From NCBI RefSeq assembly GCF_000718005.1, contig NZ_JODV01000004.1: a DNA stretch of 64,000 nt, one strand, 5' to 3'. Below the pieces are notes generated by a model. The model had not been told where the DNA came from. It ran no database searches and saw only the letters and a program-made list of their open reading frames with translations. Both the position numbers and the translations under genes were made by a program. Positions 36,030 to 43,898 of this stretch are shown one piece after another; position 1 is the first letter of the stretch, and every line of letters begins with the position of its first letter. This DNA is from Actinoalloteichus_B caeruleus. Lineage in GTDB: Bacteria > Actinomycetota > Actinomycetes > Mycobacteriales > Pseudonocardiaceae.

Positions 36030-37427
36030 TCAGGCGCTCCCGCCTCGCCGCCTGGCGAGGAACCGGGAGAGCCGTACGCCCACGGCGTCCCGCAGCACCC
36101 GCAGCACCAGCCCCGGCCGTTGGAGCGCGGTCGGTGGGTCGACCAGGCCCGCGACCCGCATGAACGCCGCCGTGAACCGGCCGTCGCGGGTGGCGGCGTC
36201 GTGCAGGAGCCGGGAGAAGACGTGCATCATCCGCACCTTGGGGGTGCGCTCGCCCTCCACTCCGGGGAAACCGAGGTCCACGGCCGTCGTCATCTCCCAG
36301 GCGGGTCGGATGATGTCGGCGACCGCGCGCTGGAACTCCGGGGTGTCGGGTGCGCGACCGGCGCTCAGGCGCTCGCGCAGGGCCAGGGCCTCCAGCGCGG
36401 ACAGCGACTGCGCCTGGGCGTAGACGGGGTTGGGGGTGCACACCGCGTCACCCATGATCAGCAGCCGCTCCGGCAGGGTCTCCATCAGGTCGTACCGCCG
36501 CCACATCGTGGTGGGGAACTTGAACAGCGCGATGTCGTCGATCGGCTCGGCCACGGAGATCGCCTCGTGGATCTCGGGGGCGGCGAGGGTCTTGACGAAC
36601 GCGTTGAAGCCCTCGGGGTCGGTGGGCGGGTGGTCGCCGAGGATGCCGTAGGTGGTCAGCTCCACCATGCCGCTGTCGGTCTTGGTGAAGATCGCACCCC
36701 GGGGCAGCGTCGGGGAGGCCACCGGGTTGATCGAGTGGTCCTTGCCGAAGGGGTCGGTGGTGAGCTTGTAGTGCCGGCTGGCGTACCCGATGCCGACCTT
36801 GGTGCCCTGCTCCTCCACCCGCTGGTAGCCGAGTTCCACCAGCCACTTCGGCGACCGGGAGCCGCGACCGGTGGTGTCGATGACGAGATCGGCCTCGATG
36901 ACCTCCTCCGCGGTCTCCGCCTTGCGGCGGGCGTTGGAGTCCGCCTTGCGCCGGTGGATCCTGGCTCCGGTGACCCGGGCGCGGTCGGGGGAGGTCGTCA
37001 GACCCACCACGTCGCACTCCTCCAGGAAGGTCACGTTCGCCATCGCCTCGACTCGACGCCGCACGTGGTACTCGAGCATCGGACGGGTGGCCGCGACACA
37101 GCTCAGCCCTCCCCGGAGCTGCTGGAGCCGCTTGCCGTAGAAGTACCACCGCACGGTGCCCGAGAGGTCGGAGAAGGGGATCCCGTCGTCCGCCATCTCC
37201 TCGGTGATGCCGGGGAACAGCTCCTCCAGGGCCTGGTGGCCACGGGCGAGCAGGCCGTTGATGTGCCTGGTCTGGGGTGCGCCGCGACGCCACTCCCGGA
37301 CGCCGACCAACCGGTCACGGTCCACGATGACCACCTCGCGGTAGGACGGTGCGAGCGCCGCCGCCGCGAACAGACCGGTGATGCTGCCTCCGAGCACGAC
37401 CGCGCGCGCTCCGATTCCGCTTCTCAT
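36030..37427 (-). CDS. FAD-dependent oxidoreductase (group A flavoprotein monooxygenase-like)
   Basis: 465-aa flavoprotein of the PHBH/squalene-epoxidase-like superfamily. Seen: N-terminal FAD fold VVLGGSITGLFAAAAL, VIVDRDRLVGVREWRRGAPQTRH, DLVIDTTGRGSRSPKWL, and the second FAD motif LLIMGDAVCTPNPVYAQAQS. It is a clear paralogue of the protein at 39252-40682: the same blocks RRGAPxTRHxxGLxARGHxALEELFPG, INPVASPxxPRGA and GDHPPT occur in both. ATG 37427 follows GGAGGGAG. Likely jobs are epoxidation, hydroxylation or dehydrogenation of the scaffold; no close named relative is recognised. It is transcribed away from the paralogue and the alcohol dehydrogenase across a 744-bp gap. Confidence 0.9.
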   Translation of the reverse strand: MRSGIGARAVVLGGSITGLFAAAALAPSYREVVIVDRDRLVGVREWRRGAPQTRHINGLLARGHQALEELFPGITEEMADDGIPFSDLSGTVRWYFYGKRLQQLRGGLSCVAATRPMLEYHVRRRVEAMANVTFLEECDVVGLTTSPDRARVTGARIHRRKADSNARRKAETAEEVIEADLVIDTTGRGSRSPKWLVELGYQRVEEQGTKVGIGYASRHYKLTTDPFGKDHSINPVASPTLPRGAIFTKTDSGMVELTTYGILGDHPPTDPEGFNAFVKTLAAPEIHEAISVAEPIDDIALFKFPTTMWRRYDLMETLPERLLIMGDAVCTPNPVYAQAQSLSALEALALRERLSAGRAPDTPEFQRAVADIIRPAWEMTTAVDLGFPGVEGERTPKVRMMHVFSRLLHDAATRDGRFTAAFMRVAGLVDPPTALQRPGLVLRVLRDAVGVRLSRFLARRRGGSA

Positions 37428-38171
37428 TGCGAGAACTCCCTCCGTGCCGACCCAGAACGGGAAATCCGCCGGGTGTCGTGCGAGTGGGGCGAGCCGAACC
37501 GCCACCCGGTCCGCGATTCGCGTTTCGTGATTCCTGATCCGTGATCCGTGATCCGTGAATCGCGATTCGCGGCCAGCGCTGGCGAACGGCTCGGTGTCCC
37601 CCTCGCCCGCCCGGCGGAGAAGGGAAGGCGAGGACGGGAACACCGTGGCCGAACGACGGGTGACGGGTGACGAGTGGCCTGCTCGCACGCGGTGTCCACG
37701 CCCCGGCTGCCTCGTCGCATCCTCACAGGACGCTCGGAGTGCCGGCACCTCCGAACGTGCCACGACCAGCGACCATCCCCTCGCGGGGCGCCGCCGACCT
37801 CGTCGACGGGGAGAGCGCACGACGGGAGATGAGGCCCGCCGCCGGCCGGCGGGAGGATGGGTCCCGCGGCACCCGACGTGCCGACGCGGCTCACCTCGCC
37901 ATTCCCGTTGACACGACGGGATCGGCGTGACCACGTCGGAAACCCCCGATCGGGCGCGGACGGTTTTCCCACCGCGTTCGACGACCCGCCCACCAGAAAA
38001 GGGAAAAGCGGGCACGTCCTCCACCAACGCGCCGGACCGGGACGACGGGGAACGCCTTTCCCGCCCCCGTTCCCCACGGCCGGCCCGAAGCGCTCGACGA
38101 CGCGCGTTCGTTCCGCCCGTCGCCGCCGACCAGACCACCCATCCATTTCCGACGAGCGGAGAAGGCCGACC
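37428..38171. other. 744-bp divergent regulatory region
   Basis: The longest divergent gap of the cluster; no protein-like frame. It should hold the promoters of both flavoprotein units and contains an ordered repeat element at 37511-37572. Confidence 0.6.
37511..37572. repeat. Iteron-like regulatory repeat element
   Basis: Two copies of the 11-bp near-palindrome CGCGATTCGCG (37512-37522 and 37561-37571) flank three tandem copies of TGATCCG (about 37535-37555). The order and the position 84-146 bp before the minus-strand flavoprotein start suggest binding sites for a regulator. No regulator gene of a typical pathway-specific type lies in the visible cluster. Confidence 0.5.
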
Positions 38172-39194
38172 ATGAAGGCAACGGTGATTTCCTCGGTTGG
38201 CGAGCCCTGGCGCCTCGCTGAGATCCCCACCCCGAGCGCGGGGCCCGGCGAGGTGCTGGTCCGGGTTCGTGCCTCCGGGATCTGCCTGAACGACGTCCTC
38301 GCGTCCCGGGGGATCATCCCGTTCCCGTCCACGGCACCGGCCGTCCCCGGGCACGAGGCGGCCGGGGAGGTGGTGGAGGTGGGCGCCGGTGTGACGTCCC
38401 GGCGTCCCGGGGACCGGGTGGGCGTGCCGTGGATCCAGGGGACCTGCGGGCGGTGCGCCCACTGCTCCCGGGACCCGAGGCTGTCCGGCCACGCGGCGTT
38501 CGCGTGCGTGGCGCCGGCGATGACCGGGTTCACCGCGCCGGGTGGGCAGGCCGAGTACGTGGTCGCGCCGGCGTCGGGCACCGTGCTGCTGCCCGACGAC
38601 CTCGACTTCGAGCTCGCCGCGCCGGTGCTCTGCGCGGGTTACACGGCGTTGAGCGCTCTCCACGTGGGCGGCCCGCGCCAGCACGAACGGGTCGCCGTGG
38701 TCGGCATCGGCGGCATGGGCCACCTGGCGGTGCAGTTCGCCGCCTCGGCCGGCTTCGAGACGATCGCCGTGACGAGGTCGGCGGACAAACGGGGCCCCGC
38801 GCGCGATCTGGGGGCGGCGCTGGCGGTGGCTGATGCCGACGAACTGGCCGGGGCGGGCGGGGCTGACGTCATCCTGATCACCGCGCCGTCCTACGGCCTG
38901 GCCAGCGAGTGCCTGCGCGGGTTGCGCCCCGGGGGTCGGCTGGTCCTCGCCGGCATCGACGGGCGCACCCCGTTCAGCATCGAACCCGACCTCGGCCGCC
39001 CCTTCTTCGCCCAGCGCCAACAGGTCCTCGGTGCCACCCACGAGGGGACCGAGCTGCTGACCGAGGCCCTGCGCATCGTCGCCGACGGTCAGGTGGAGCC
39101 CCGATGCGAGGTCTTCCCCCCGTCGCGGATCAGCGAGGCGGTCGAGGCGGTCGAGCGGGGCTCCGTCCGGTTCCGCGCGGTCGTCACCTACTGA
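38172..39194 (+). CDS. Zinc-dependent alcohol dehydrogenase (MDR family)
   Basis: 340-aa medium-chain dehydrogenase. Seen: GICLNDVLASRG with the first catalytic-zinc Cys, VPGHEAAGEVVEVG (His and Glu), CGRCAHC start of the structural-zinc loop with the next Cys unusually far (13 residues instead of 7), and the NAD(P) motif VVGIGGMGHLAVQFA. ATG 38172 follows GGAGAAGG; the longer in-frame extension upstream has no coding character. It is 57 bp before the second flavoprotein on the same strand, so they are probably co-transcribed. A role in oxidising or reducing a side-chain carbinol or a sugar is inferred from context only. Confidence 0.92.
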   Translation: MKATVISSVGEPWRLAEIPTPSAGPGEVLVRVRASGICLNDVLASRGIIPFPSTAPAVPGHEAAGEVVEVGAGVTSRRPGDRVGVPWIQGTCGRCAHCSRDPRLSGHAAFACVAPAMTGFTAPGGQAEYVVAPASGTVLLPDDLDFELAAPVLCAGYTALSALHVGGPRQHERVAVVGIGGMGHLAVQFAASAGFETIAVTRSADKRGPARDLGAALAVADADELAGAGGADVILITAPSYGLASECLRGLRPGGRLVLAGIDGRTPFSIEPDLGRPFFAQRQQVLGATHEGTELLTEALRIVADGQVEPRCEVFPPSRISEAVEAVERGSVRFRAVVTY

Positions 39195-39251
39195 CGTGTT
39201 CACCCACAACGACACGAGACCGGGGCGCGCCCCGCGAGGAGAGGTGGTCCG

Positions 39252-40682
39252 ATGAGCCCCCAGAACCGAGGCCGTGCCGTGGTGCTCGGCGGCAGCATGG
39301 CTGGCTGCCTGACCGCCCGCGTGCTGGCCGAGCACTTCACCGAGGTCGTCGTGGTCGACCGGGACACGGTGCTCGGTGTGAAGGGCGCCCGGCGGGGAGC
39401 TCCCCACACCCGGCACGCGCACGGCCTCCACGCCCGGGGCCACCTGGCGTTGGAGGAGCTGTTCCCCGGCCTGACCGAGGAGCTGGAGGCCACCGGTGTC
39501 CCCACCGGGGATCTCGGGGAGATGCGGTGGTACTTCGACGCGCGGCGGCTCCGCCCGGCCCACACCGGACTGCTCTCGGTGACCGCGCCGCGCCCGGTGC
39601 TGGAGCACCACGTGCGCACCAGGGTGGCCGCGTTGCCCGAGGTCCGGTTCCGGGAGGGCCAGCAGGCCCAGGGGTTGCTGACGTCCCCGGACCGGAGCCG
39701 GGTCGTGGGGGTCCGACTGGTCCCGGCGGCGGGGGGCGTCGAGGAGGAACTACGGGCGGACCTGGTGGTGGACGCGTCCGGAAGGGGGTCCCGCCTTCCC
39801 GTGTGGTTGGAGGAGCTGGGCTACCAGCGTCCTGAGGAGACGAAGGTGCGGGTCGGCCTGGCCTACACGACGAGGCACTACCGGACCCGCCCCGAGTGGT
39901 TCGACGGCGTGCAGTCGATCAACCCGGTGGCGTCCCCCGCCCACCCCCGAGGTGCCTTCTTCGGCCAGGTGGGGCGCGACGTGTGCGTGCTGTCGCTCAC
40001 CGGGATGCTCGGGGACCACCCGCCCACTGAGCCGGGGGCGTTCCTGGAGTTCGCCCGGTCGCTGCCGGTGCCGGAGATCTACGACGCGGTCCGGGACGGT
40101 GAGCCGCTCGACGAGCCGGTGTCCTTCCGGTTCCCGGCCAGCGTGCGGCGCCACTACGAACGGCTGGGTGCCTTCCCCGACGGGCTCCTGGTCACCGGGG
40201 ACGCGGTGTGCAGCTTCAACCCGGTCTACGGCCAGGGCATGAGCGTCGCGGCGATCGAGGCGTTGACCCTGCGCGACCACCTCCGGCGGGGCACGCCGCC
40301 CTCCCCCGCCGCGGTCATGTCCGACCTGGCCCGGGTGGTCGACGCCCCGTGGGAGGTGTCCGCCGGCGGGGATCTCGACTTCCCCGGCGTGGAGGGGCGG
40401 CGCACCCTGAAGACGCGGCTGGCCAACGCCTACATGGCGCGGTTGCAGTACGCGGCGAGCAGGGACCCCGCCGTCACGAACGCCTTCATGCGGGTCGCCG
40501 GCCTCGCGGACCCGCCGCAGGCGCTGTTCCGCCCGAAGACCGTGTTCCGTGTCCTCCGGCACGCGACCCGACGGCCGGCTCCCGGGCTGGCCCGCCCCTC
40601 GTCCGCCGCGCCCCCGGCCGACGTCGACCGGGGCCCCACCCCGGGTGGGGCAGGTCGGGGCGCTCGCCGGAAGACCACCTGA
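39252..40682 (+). CDS. FAD-dependent oxidoreductase, paralogue of the 36-kb gene
   Basis: 476-aa flavoprotein monooxygenase-like protein. Seen: VVLGGSMAGCLTARVL for FAD, VVVDRDTVLGVKGARRGAPHTRH, DLVVDASGRGSRLPVWL and LLVTGDAVCSFNPVYGQGMS. It aligns along its length with 36030-37427 but has a proline/arginine-rich C-terminal tail of about 40 residues that the paralogue lacks. The ATG at 39252 follows GAGGAGAGG. Gene duplication followed by division of labour on two positions of one substrate is a reasonable inference. It ends before a hairpin terminator. Confidence 0.9.
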   Translation: MSPQNRGRAVVLGGSMAGCLTARVLAEHFTEVVVVDRDTVLGVKGARRGAPHTRHAHGLHARGHLALEELFPGLTEELEATGVPTGDLGEMRWYFDARRLRPAHTGLLSVTAPRPVLEHHVRTRVAALPEVRFREGQQAQGLLTSPDRSRVVGVRLVPAAGGVEEELRADLVVDASGRGSRLPVWLEELGYQRPEETKVRVGLAYTTRHYRTRPEWFDGVQSINPVASPAHPRGAFFGQVGRDVCVLSLTGMLGDHPPTEPGAFLEFARSLPVPEIYDAVRDGEPLDEPVSFRFPASVRRHYERLGAFPDGLLVTGDAVCSFNPVYGQGMSVAAIEALTLRDHLRRGTPPSPAAVMSDLARVVDAPWEVSAGGDLDFPGVEGRRTLKTRLANAYMARLQYAASRDPAVTNAFMRVAGLADPPQALFRPKTVFRVLRHATRRPAPGLARPSSAAPPADVDRGPTPGGAGRGARRKTT

Positions 40683-40736
40683 CCGGTCCCGTCTCGGCGG
40701 GGTGGACGGGGTCCCGTTCCAGGGCTGGGACGATGG

Positions 40737-40773
40737 CCGGTACCCCGGGCGCGACAGGCGGTCGGGGTACCGG
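40737..40773. terminator. Hairpin terminator between convergent genes
   Basis: Perfect 11-bp stem CCGGTACCCCG with its complement and a 15-base loop, between the flavoprotein (plus, ends 40682) and the arginase-like gene (minus, ends 40925). Confidence 0.75.
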
Positions 40774-40924
40774 GGCATACCCCTGGCCCCGGTTCTCGCT
40801 CGTGGCGTCGCCGCCACGCCGAGCGCGGCCCCGGCCCACCTCGAGATCCGGGCGGGCCACCGCCCCCGGGGCGGCACCGGTGGAACGGGTCAGCGGTCCC
40901 ACCGGCCGCGGGGCGGAGACCCGT

Positions 40925-41845
40925 TCACCGCTCAGCCGGGGCGCGGCCCGCCTCGGCCAACGCCGAGACGAGCAGGTCGGCCAGCAGCCGCCCGTGGCGG
41001 AAGTCGGGGTCGGGTTCGCGGTCCGGGTCGTAGATGGTCACGTCCACCCCGACCAGGCGGGGCGAGACGGCCAGGTGTCCCAGGGCGGCGACGAGCTGGT
41101 CGAAGGTCAGGCCGCCGGCTTCCGGGCTGTCGACGGCCGGCATGACGTCGGGGTCGAGGACGTCGGCGTCCACGTGGACCCAGAACCCGGCCAGCTCGGG
41201 GCCGTCCACTGTCCTCAGCGCCTCCTCCGCCGCCCCGACCGGGTCGGCCGCGACGCCCGTCGAGGTGATCACCCGCAGGCCGGCGTCCACCGCGTCCGCG
41301 AGGTACTCGTCGTCGGGGCGCACGCCGAGCGCCACGGTGTCGGCGGGGCGGACGTAGGGGCGGGTGCCGCCCAACTCCGCCAACATCCCGCCACGCCCGG
41401 TGGTCAGCGCCAGGCTCTCGCCGCCCGCGGCGCCGACGGCGTCGCTGTTGCCGGGGTGCCGGTAGTCGAGGCCGTCGAAGGACACCAGGCCGAACCGGCC
41501 GCGCCCACGCAGGTGCGCGCCGATCCCCACGAGGACGGAGCAGTCACCGCCGAGCACCAGCGGGAGTTCGCCCCGGTCCGCGATCCGGTCGAGCCTGGCG
41601 GCGAGCCGCAGCGAGTGCTCGGCGATCGCAGCCTCGTTGCGCACGGTGCCGGGTGTCCAGTCCGGGCGGTAGCGCCCGGGGGTGACCACGCCGGCGTCCA
41701 CGGCGTCGAGCGCGGTCACCAGCCCCGCGTCCCGCAGCACCCCGGGTGCCTTGCCGCAGCCGGGCACCACGCCGTCCTCCGGAGGTCGCAGCCCGAGGTT
41801 GGAGGGTGCGTCGAGCACCGCGATGGTTCGAACACGTCCTGCCAT
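40925..41845 (-). CDS. Arginase/ureohydrolase-fold protein with altered metal site
   Basis: 306-aa ureohydrolase-fold protein. Seen: LVLGGDCSVLVG (Cys where arginase has the metal His; this change is common in one actinomycete subfamily), HVDADVLDPDV with both late metal aspartates, but SFDGLDYRHPGN in place of the DxHxD box: the metal His is replaced and one residue is missing. A normal two-manganese centre is therefore doubtful. ATG 41845 follows GGAGGAATGAC. It is downstream of a hydrolase on the same strand. It may act on a guanidine or amide differently, or may be non-catalytic; it is not obviously part of the biosynthesis. Confidence 0.88.
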   Translation of the reverse strand: MAGRVRTIAVLDAPSNLGLRPPEDGVVPGCGKAPGVLRDAGLVTALDAVDAGVVTPGRYRPDWTPGTVRNEAAIAEHSLRLAARLDRIADRGELPLVLGGDCSVLVGIGAHLRGRGRFGLVSFDGLDYRHPGNSDAVGAAGGESLALTTGRGGMLAELGGTRPYVRPADTVALGVRPDDEYLADAVDAGLRVITSTGVAADPVGAAEEALRTVDGPELAGFWVHVDADVLDPDVMPAVDSPEAGGLTFDQLVAALGHLAVSPRLVGVDVTIYDPDREPDPDFRHGRLLADLLVSALAEAGRAPAER

Positions 41846-41955
41846 GTCATTCCTCCATTCGGCGCCCGGCACACCGCCGGGTCGGTCGTCGGTCACGCCC
41901 TGCCCGCGGCGCCACGGATCGCGCTCGGCCAGAGCGGGGTTCGTCGGCGCTCCGC

Positions 41956-42729
41956 TCAGTCCCGGGGTTCCGGGCCGGGTGGGTGCCCGCCGTCGGTGGG
42001 GATGCCGAAGGTCTCGCGGATCACGGTGGCGAGGACCGCCGGTCGGGTGAAGGGAATGTCGTGCCCCGCGCCCTCGACGGTGCGCGGGCCGCCGCCCTGG
42101 ACCTGGTCGGCCGTGAGCCGGGCGGATTCCCGCATGAGCCGGCGTTCCTTCTCCCCCACCAGCACCGCGACGGGGGTGGACACCGTGGACCAGGCGGAGG
42201 GGAGGGTGAAGCGGATGTTCTCGCCGACGCTCGCCACCAGCGTCTCCCTGGTCGTCGCGGCGCTGTCCCGGACGTAGTCGGGCATCAGGTCGGCGGGGAT
42301 GGCGAGCTGCCTGGCCTGGGCTCGGGCGAACCACGCCCGCCGGGCCAACGGGGCGGTCGCAGACACCAGCGCCAACGTGGTCCCGGGCAGCGGGGCGGGT
42401 GTGGTCTCCGCGCTGACGACGACGGTGCCGAGCACGAGGTCGGGGTGGTGCGAGGCGAGCAGGATGGCCAGCTGGGCGCCGAGCGAGAACCCCACGACGT
42501 GGGCCCCCCGGGGCGCGGTGCGCCTGATCAGGTCCGCCAGTTCGGCGACGGTCTCCTGGTGGGAGACGTAGGGGCGGTGGGCGCTGCGGCCGAATCCGGG
42601 CAGGTCAGGGACGATCGCGGTGAGGTCCCGCCCGAGGTGTTCGAGTAGCGGTCGCCACATCCAACCGCTGACGCCCGCGCCGTGTAACAGCAGGACCGGG
42701 TCTCCGCTACCGAACGTGTCGCTGTGCAT
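41956..42729 (-). CDS. Alpha/beta-hydrolase
   Basis: 257-aa alpha/beta-hydrolase. Seen: VLLLHGAGVSGWMWRPL oxyanion region, VPDLPGFGRSAHRP, the nucleophile elbow VVGFSLGAQ with Ser, and GAGHDIPFTRP with the catalytic His. No signal peptide. It starts at 42729 and runs towards the arginase-like gene 110 bp downstream. Function unknown; lactonase or esterase activity is typical of the family. It marks the likely right border of the cluster. Confidence 0.88.
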   Translation of the reverse strand: MHSDTFGSGDPVLLLHGAGVSGWMWRPLLEHLGRDLTAIVPDLPGFGRSAHRPYVSHQETVAELADLIRRTAPRGAHVVGFSLGAQLAILLASHHPDLVLGTVVVSAETTPAPLPGTTLALVSATAPLARRAWFARAQARQLAIPADLMPDYVRDSAATTRETLVASVGENIRFTLPSAWSTVSTPVAVLVGEKERRLMRESARLTADQVQGGGPRTVEGAGHDIPFTRPAVLATVIRETFGIPTDGGHPPGPEPRD

Positions 42730-43314
42730 GGTGTCGTCCTTCGTGGCCGGGTCGGCCGTGGGAGTGGCACCACCCGCGTCAGGCGGGGGTGGATGGCCGG
42801 GCGCGGGTGGTGGGGCTGGTCGCCGTCACGTCGGCCCGGCGGGTGGAGGCCCGTCTGGGGAGCGCGCCACGTGGGGAGGCGAGAGGGCGTCGGGCGGTCC
42901 GCTCCGCTCCTCGATCCGTGATGTCCGGGGCCACGGCGTGCTGCCAGGCGGTCGGCGCGCCGGGGAGGACCAGGGGTACGCACGCTGCGACGAACCTCCG
43001 CGTCCCGACCCGTCGTGACGACCGGAGTCTATCGGCGACCGCAGGTCCGATCGGCGTTTTCCACGAACTTGACGGAGCACAGTGGACGTCGGAGCGTTCC
43101 GCCGGGACGGCCGGGTGCGGCGGAAGGCGGCACCCGGTACCCAGGCGCACCCGCTCGGGCGGTGGCCGACGGGCGCCGTCGTGTCCGAGGGGCCGCGCCG
43201 GCGGCGCAGCACCGGCAACGGCTCGTCGGACGACTCCGTTCACCCGAGGTCAGCGCGCCGCCGCCGGGACGGGCGGCACGCGGTGCCAGGGAAGGCCGGG
43301 TGGCCGCACCCCGG
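42730..43314. other. 585-bp gap without recognisable gene
   Basis: Reading frames here are arginine/proline-rich shadows. The hydrolase promoter should be in the left part. The gap separates the putative cluster from the Lrp-regulated locus. Confidence 0.55.
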
Positions 43315-43791
43315 TCACGTACCCGCCGTCCCCGCTCCACCTCGCCCGCCGGGCACGTCGGCCTTGATCGTCTTCATCGGGAATCGGGACTGGAGCTTCG
43401 CCAGCCCGGGGACGGCCATCAGGCGCTGGGTCAGGAACCGCTCGTAGGTCGCGAGGTCCGCCACCGCGACGACCGCGTGGTAGTCGGGCGCGCCGAACAT
43501 CCGGCGTGCCTCCACCACCTCGTCGAAGGACACCAGCGCGGCCTCGAACCGTTCGAGGGTGGCGCGGGCCTGGTCGGTGAGTTCGAGGTCGACCAGGACC
43601 TCGAAGGCCCGGTCCAGGGCGTGGGGGGCGATGCGGGCGTGGTAGCCGAGGATGACGCCCTCGTCCTCCAGCCGCCTGACCCGGCGCAGGCACGGCGAGG
43701 GGGTGAGCCCGACGCGGTCGGCGATCTCGGTGTTGGCGAGACGGCAGTCCCGGCGCAGGTGGTCGATGATGGCGCGGTCGGTGCGATCCAC
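43315..43791 (-). CDS. Lrp/AsnC-family transcriptional regulator
   Basis: 158-aa regulator: N-terminal winged helix (MDRTDRAIIDHLRRDCRLANTEIADRVGLTPSPCLRRV) and C-terminal RAM ligand-binding domain (DYHAVVAVADLATYERFLTQRLMAVPG). It is divergent from the dialkylglycine decarboxylase-like gene with a 107-bp shared gap, so it probably controls that gene in response to an amino acid. Confidence 0.94.
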   Translation of the reverse strand: MDRTDRAIIDHLRRDCRLANTEIADRVGLTPSPCLRRVRRLEDEGVILGYHARIAPHALDRAFEVLVDLELTDQARATLERFEAALVSFDEVVEARRMFGAPDYHAVVAVADLATYERFLTQRLMAVPGLAKLQSRFPMKTIKADVPGGRGGAGTAGT

Positions 43792-43898
43792 GCACTGAGT
43801 GTGCCCCGATACCCCCGTTCACGGGCAACATCCGCAATCGGCTGCCGCCACGTCTGTCCTAGCCTGGCCACAAGCGCCGCCAGGAGAAGGGGCAGGAC

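Noticed and set aside
36030..39611. 1193-codon minus-strand frame joining the flavoprotein to upstream sequence
   Set aside because: Only the last 465 codons are protein-like; upstream it runs antisense through the alcohol dehydrogenase and second flavoprotein. A ribosome site precedes ATG 37427.
42779..43243. Open frames in the gap left of the Lrp gene
   Set aside because: Low-complexity Arg/Pro/Ala/Thr composition on both strands and no ribosome site.
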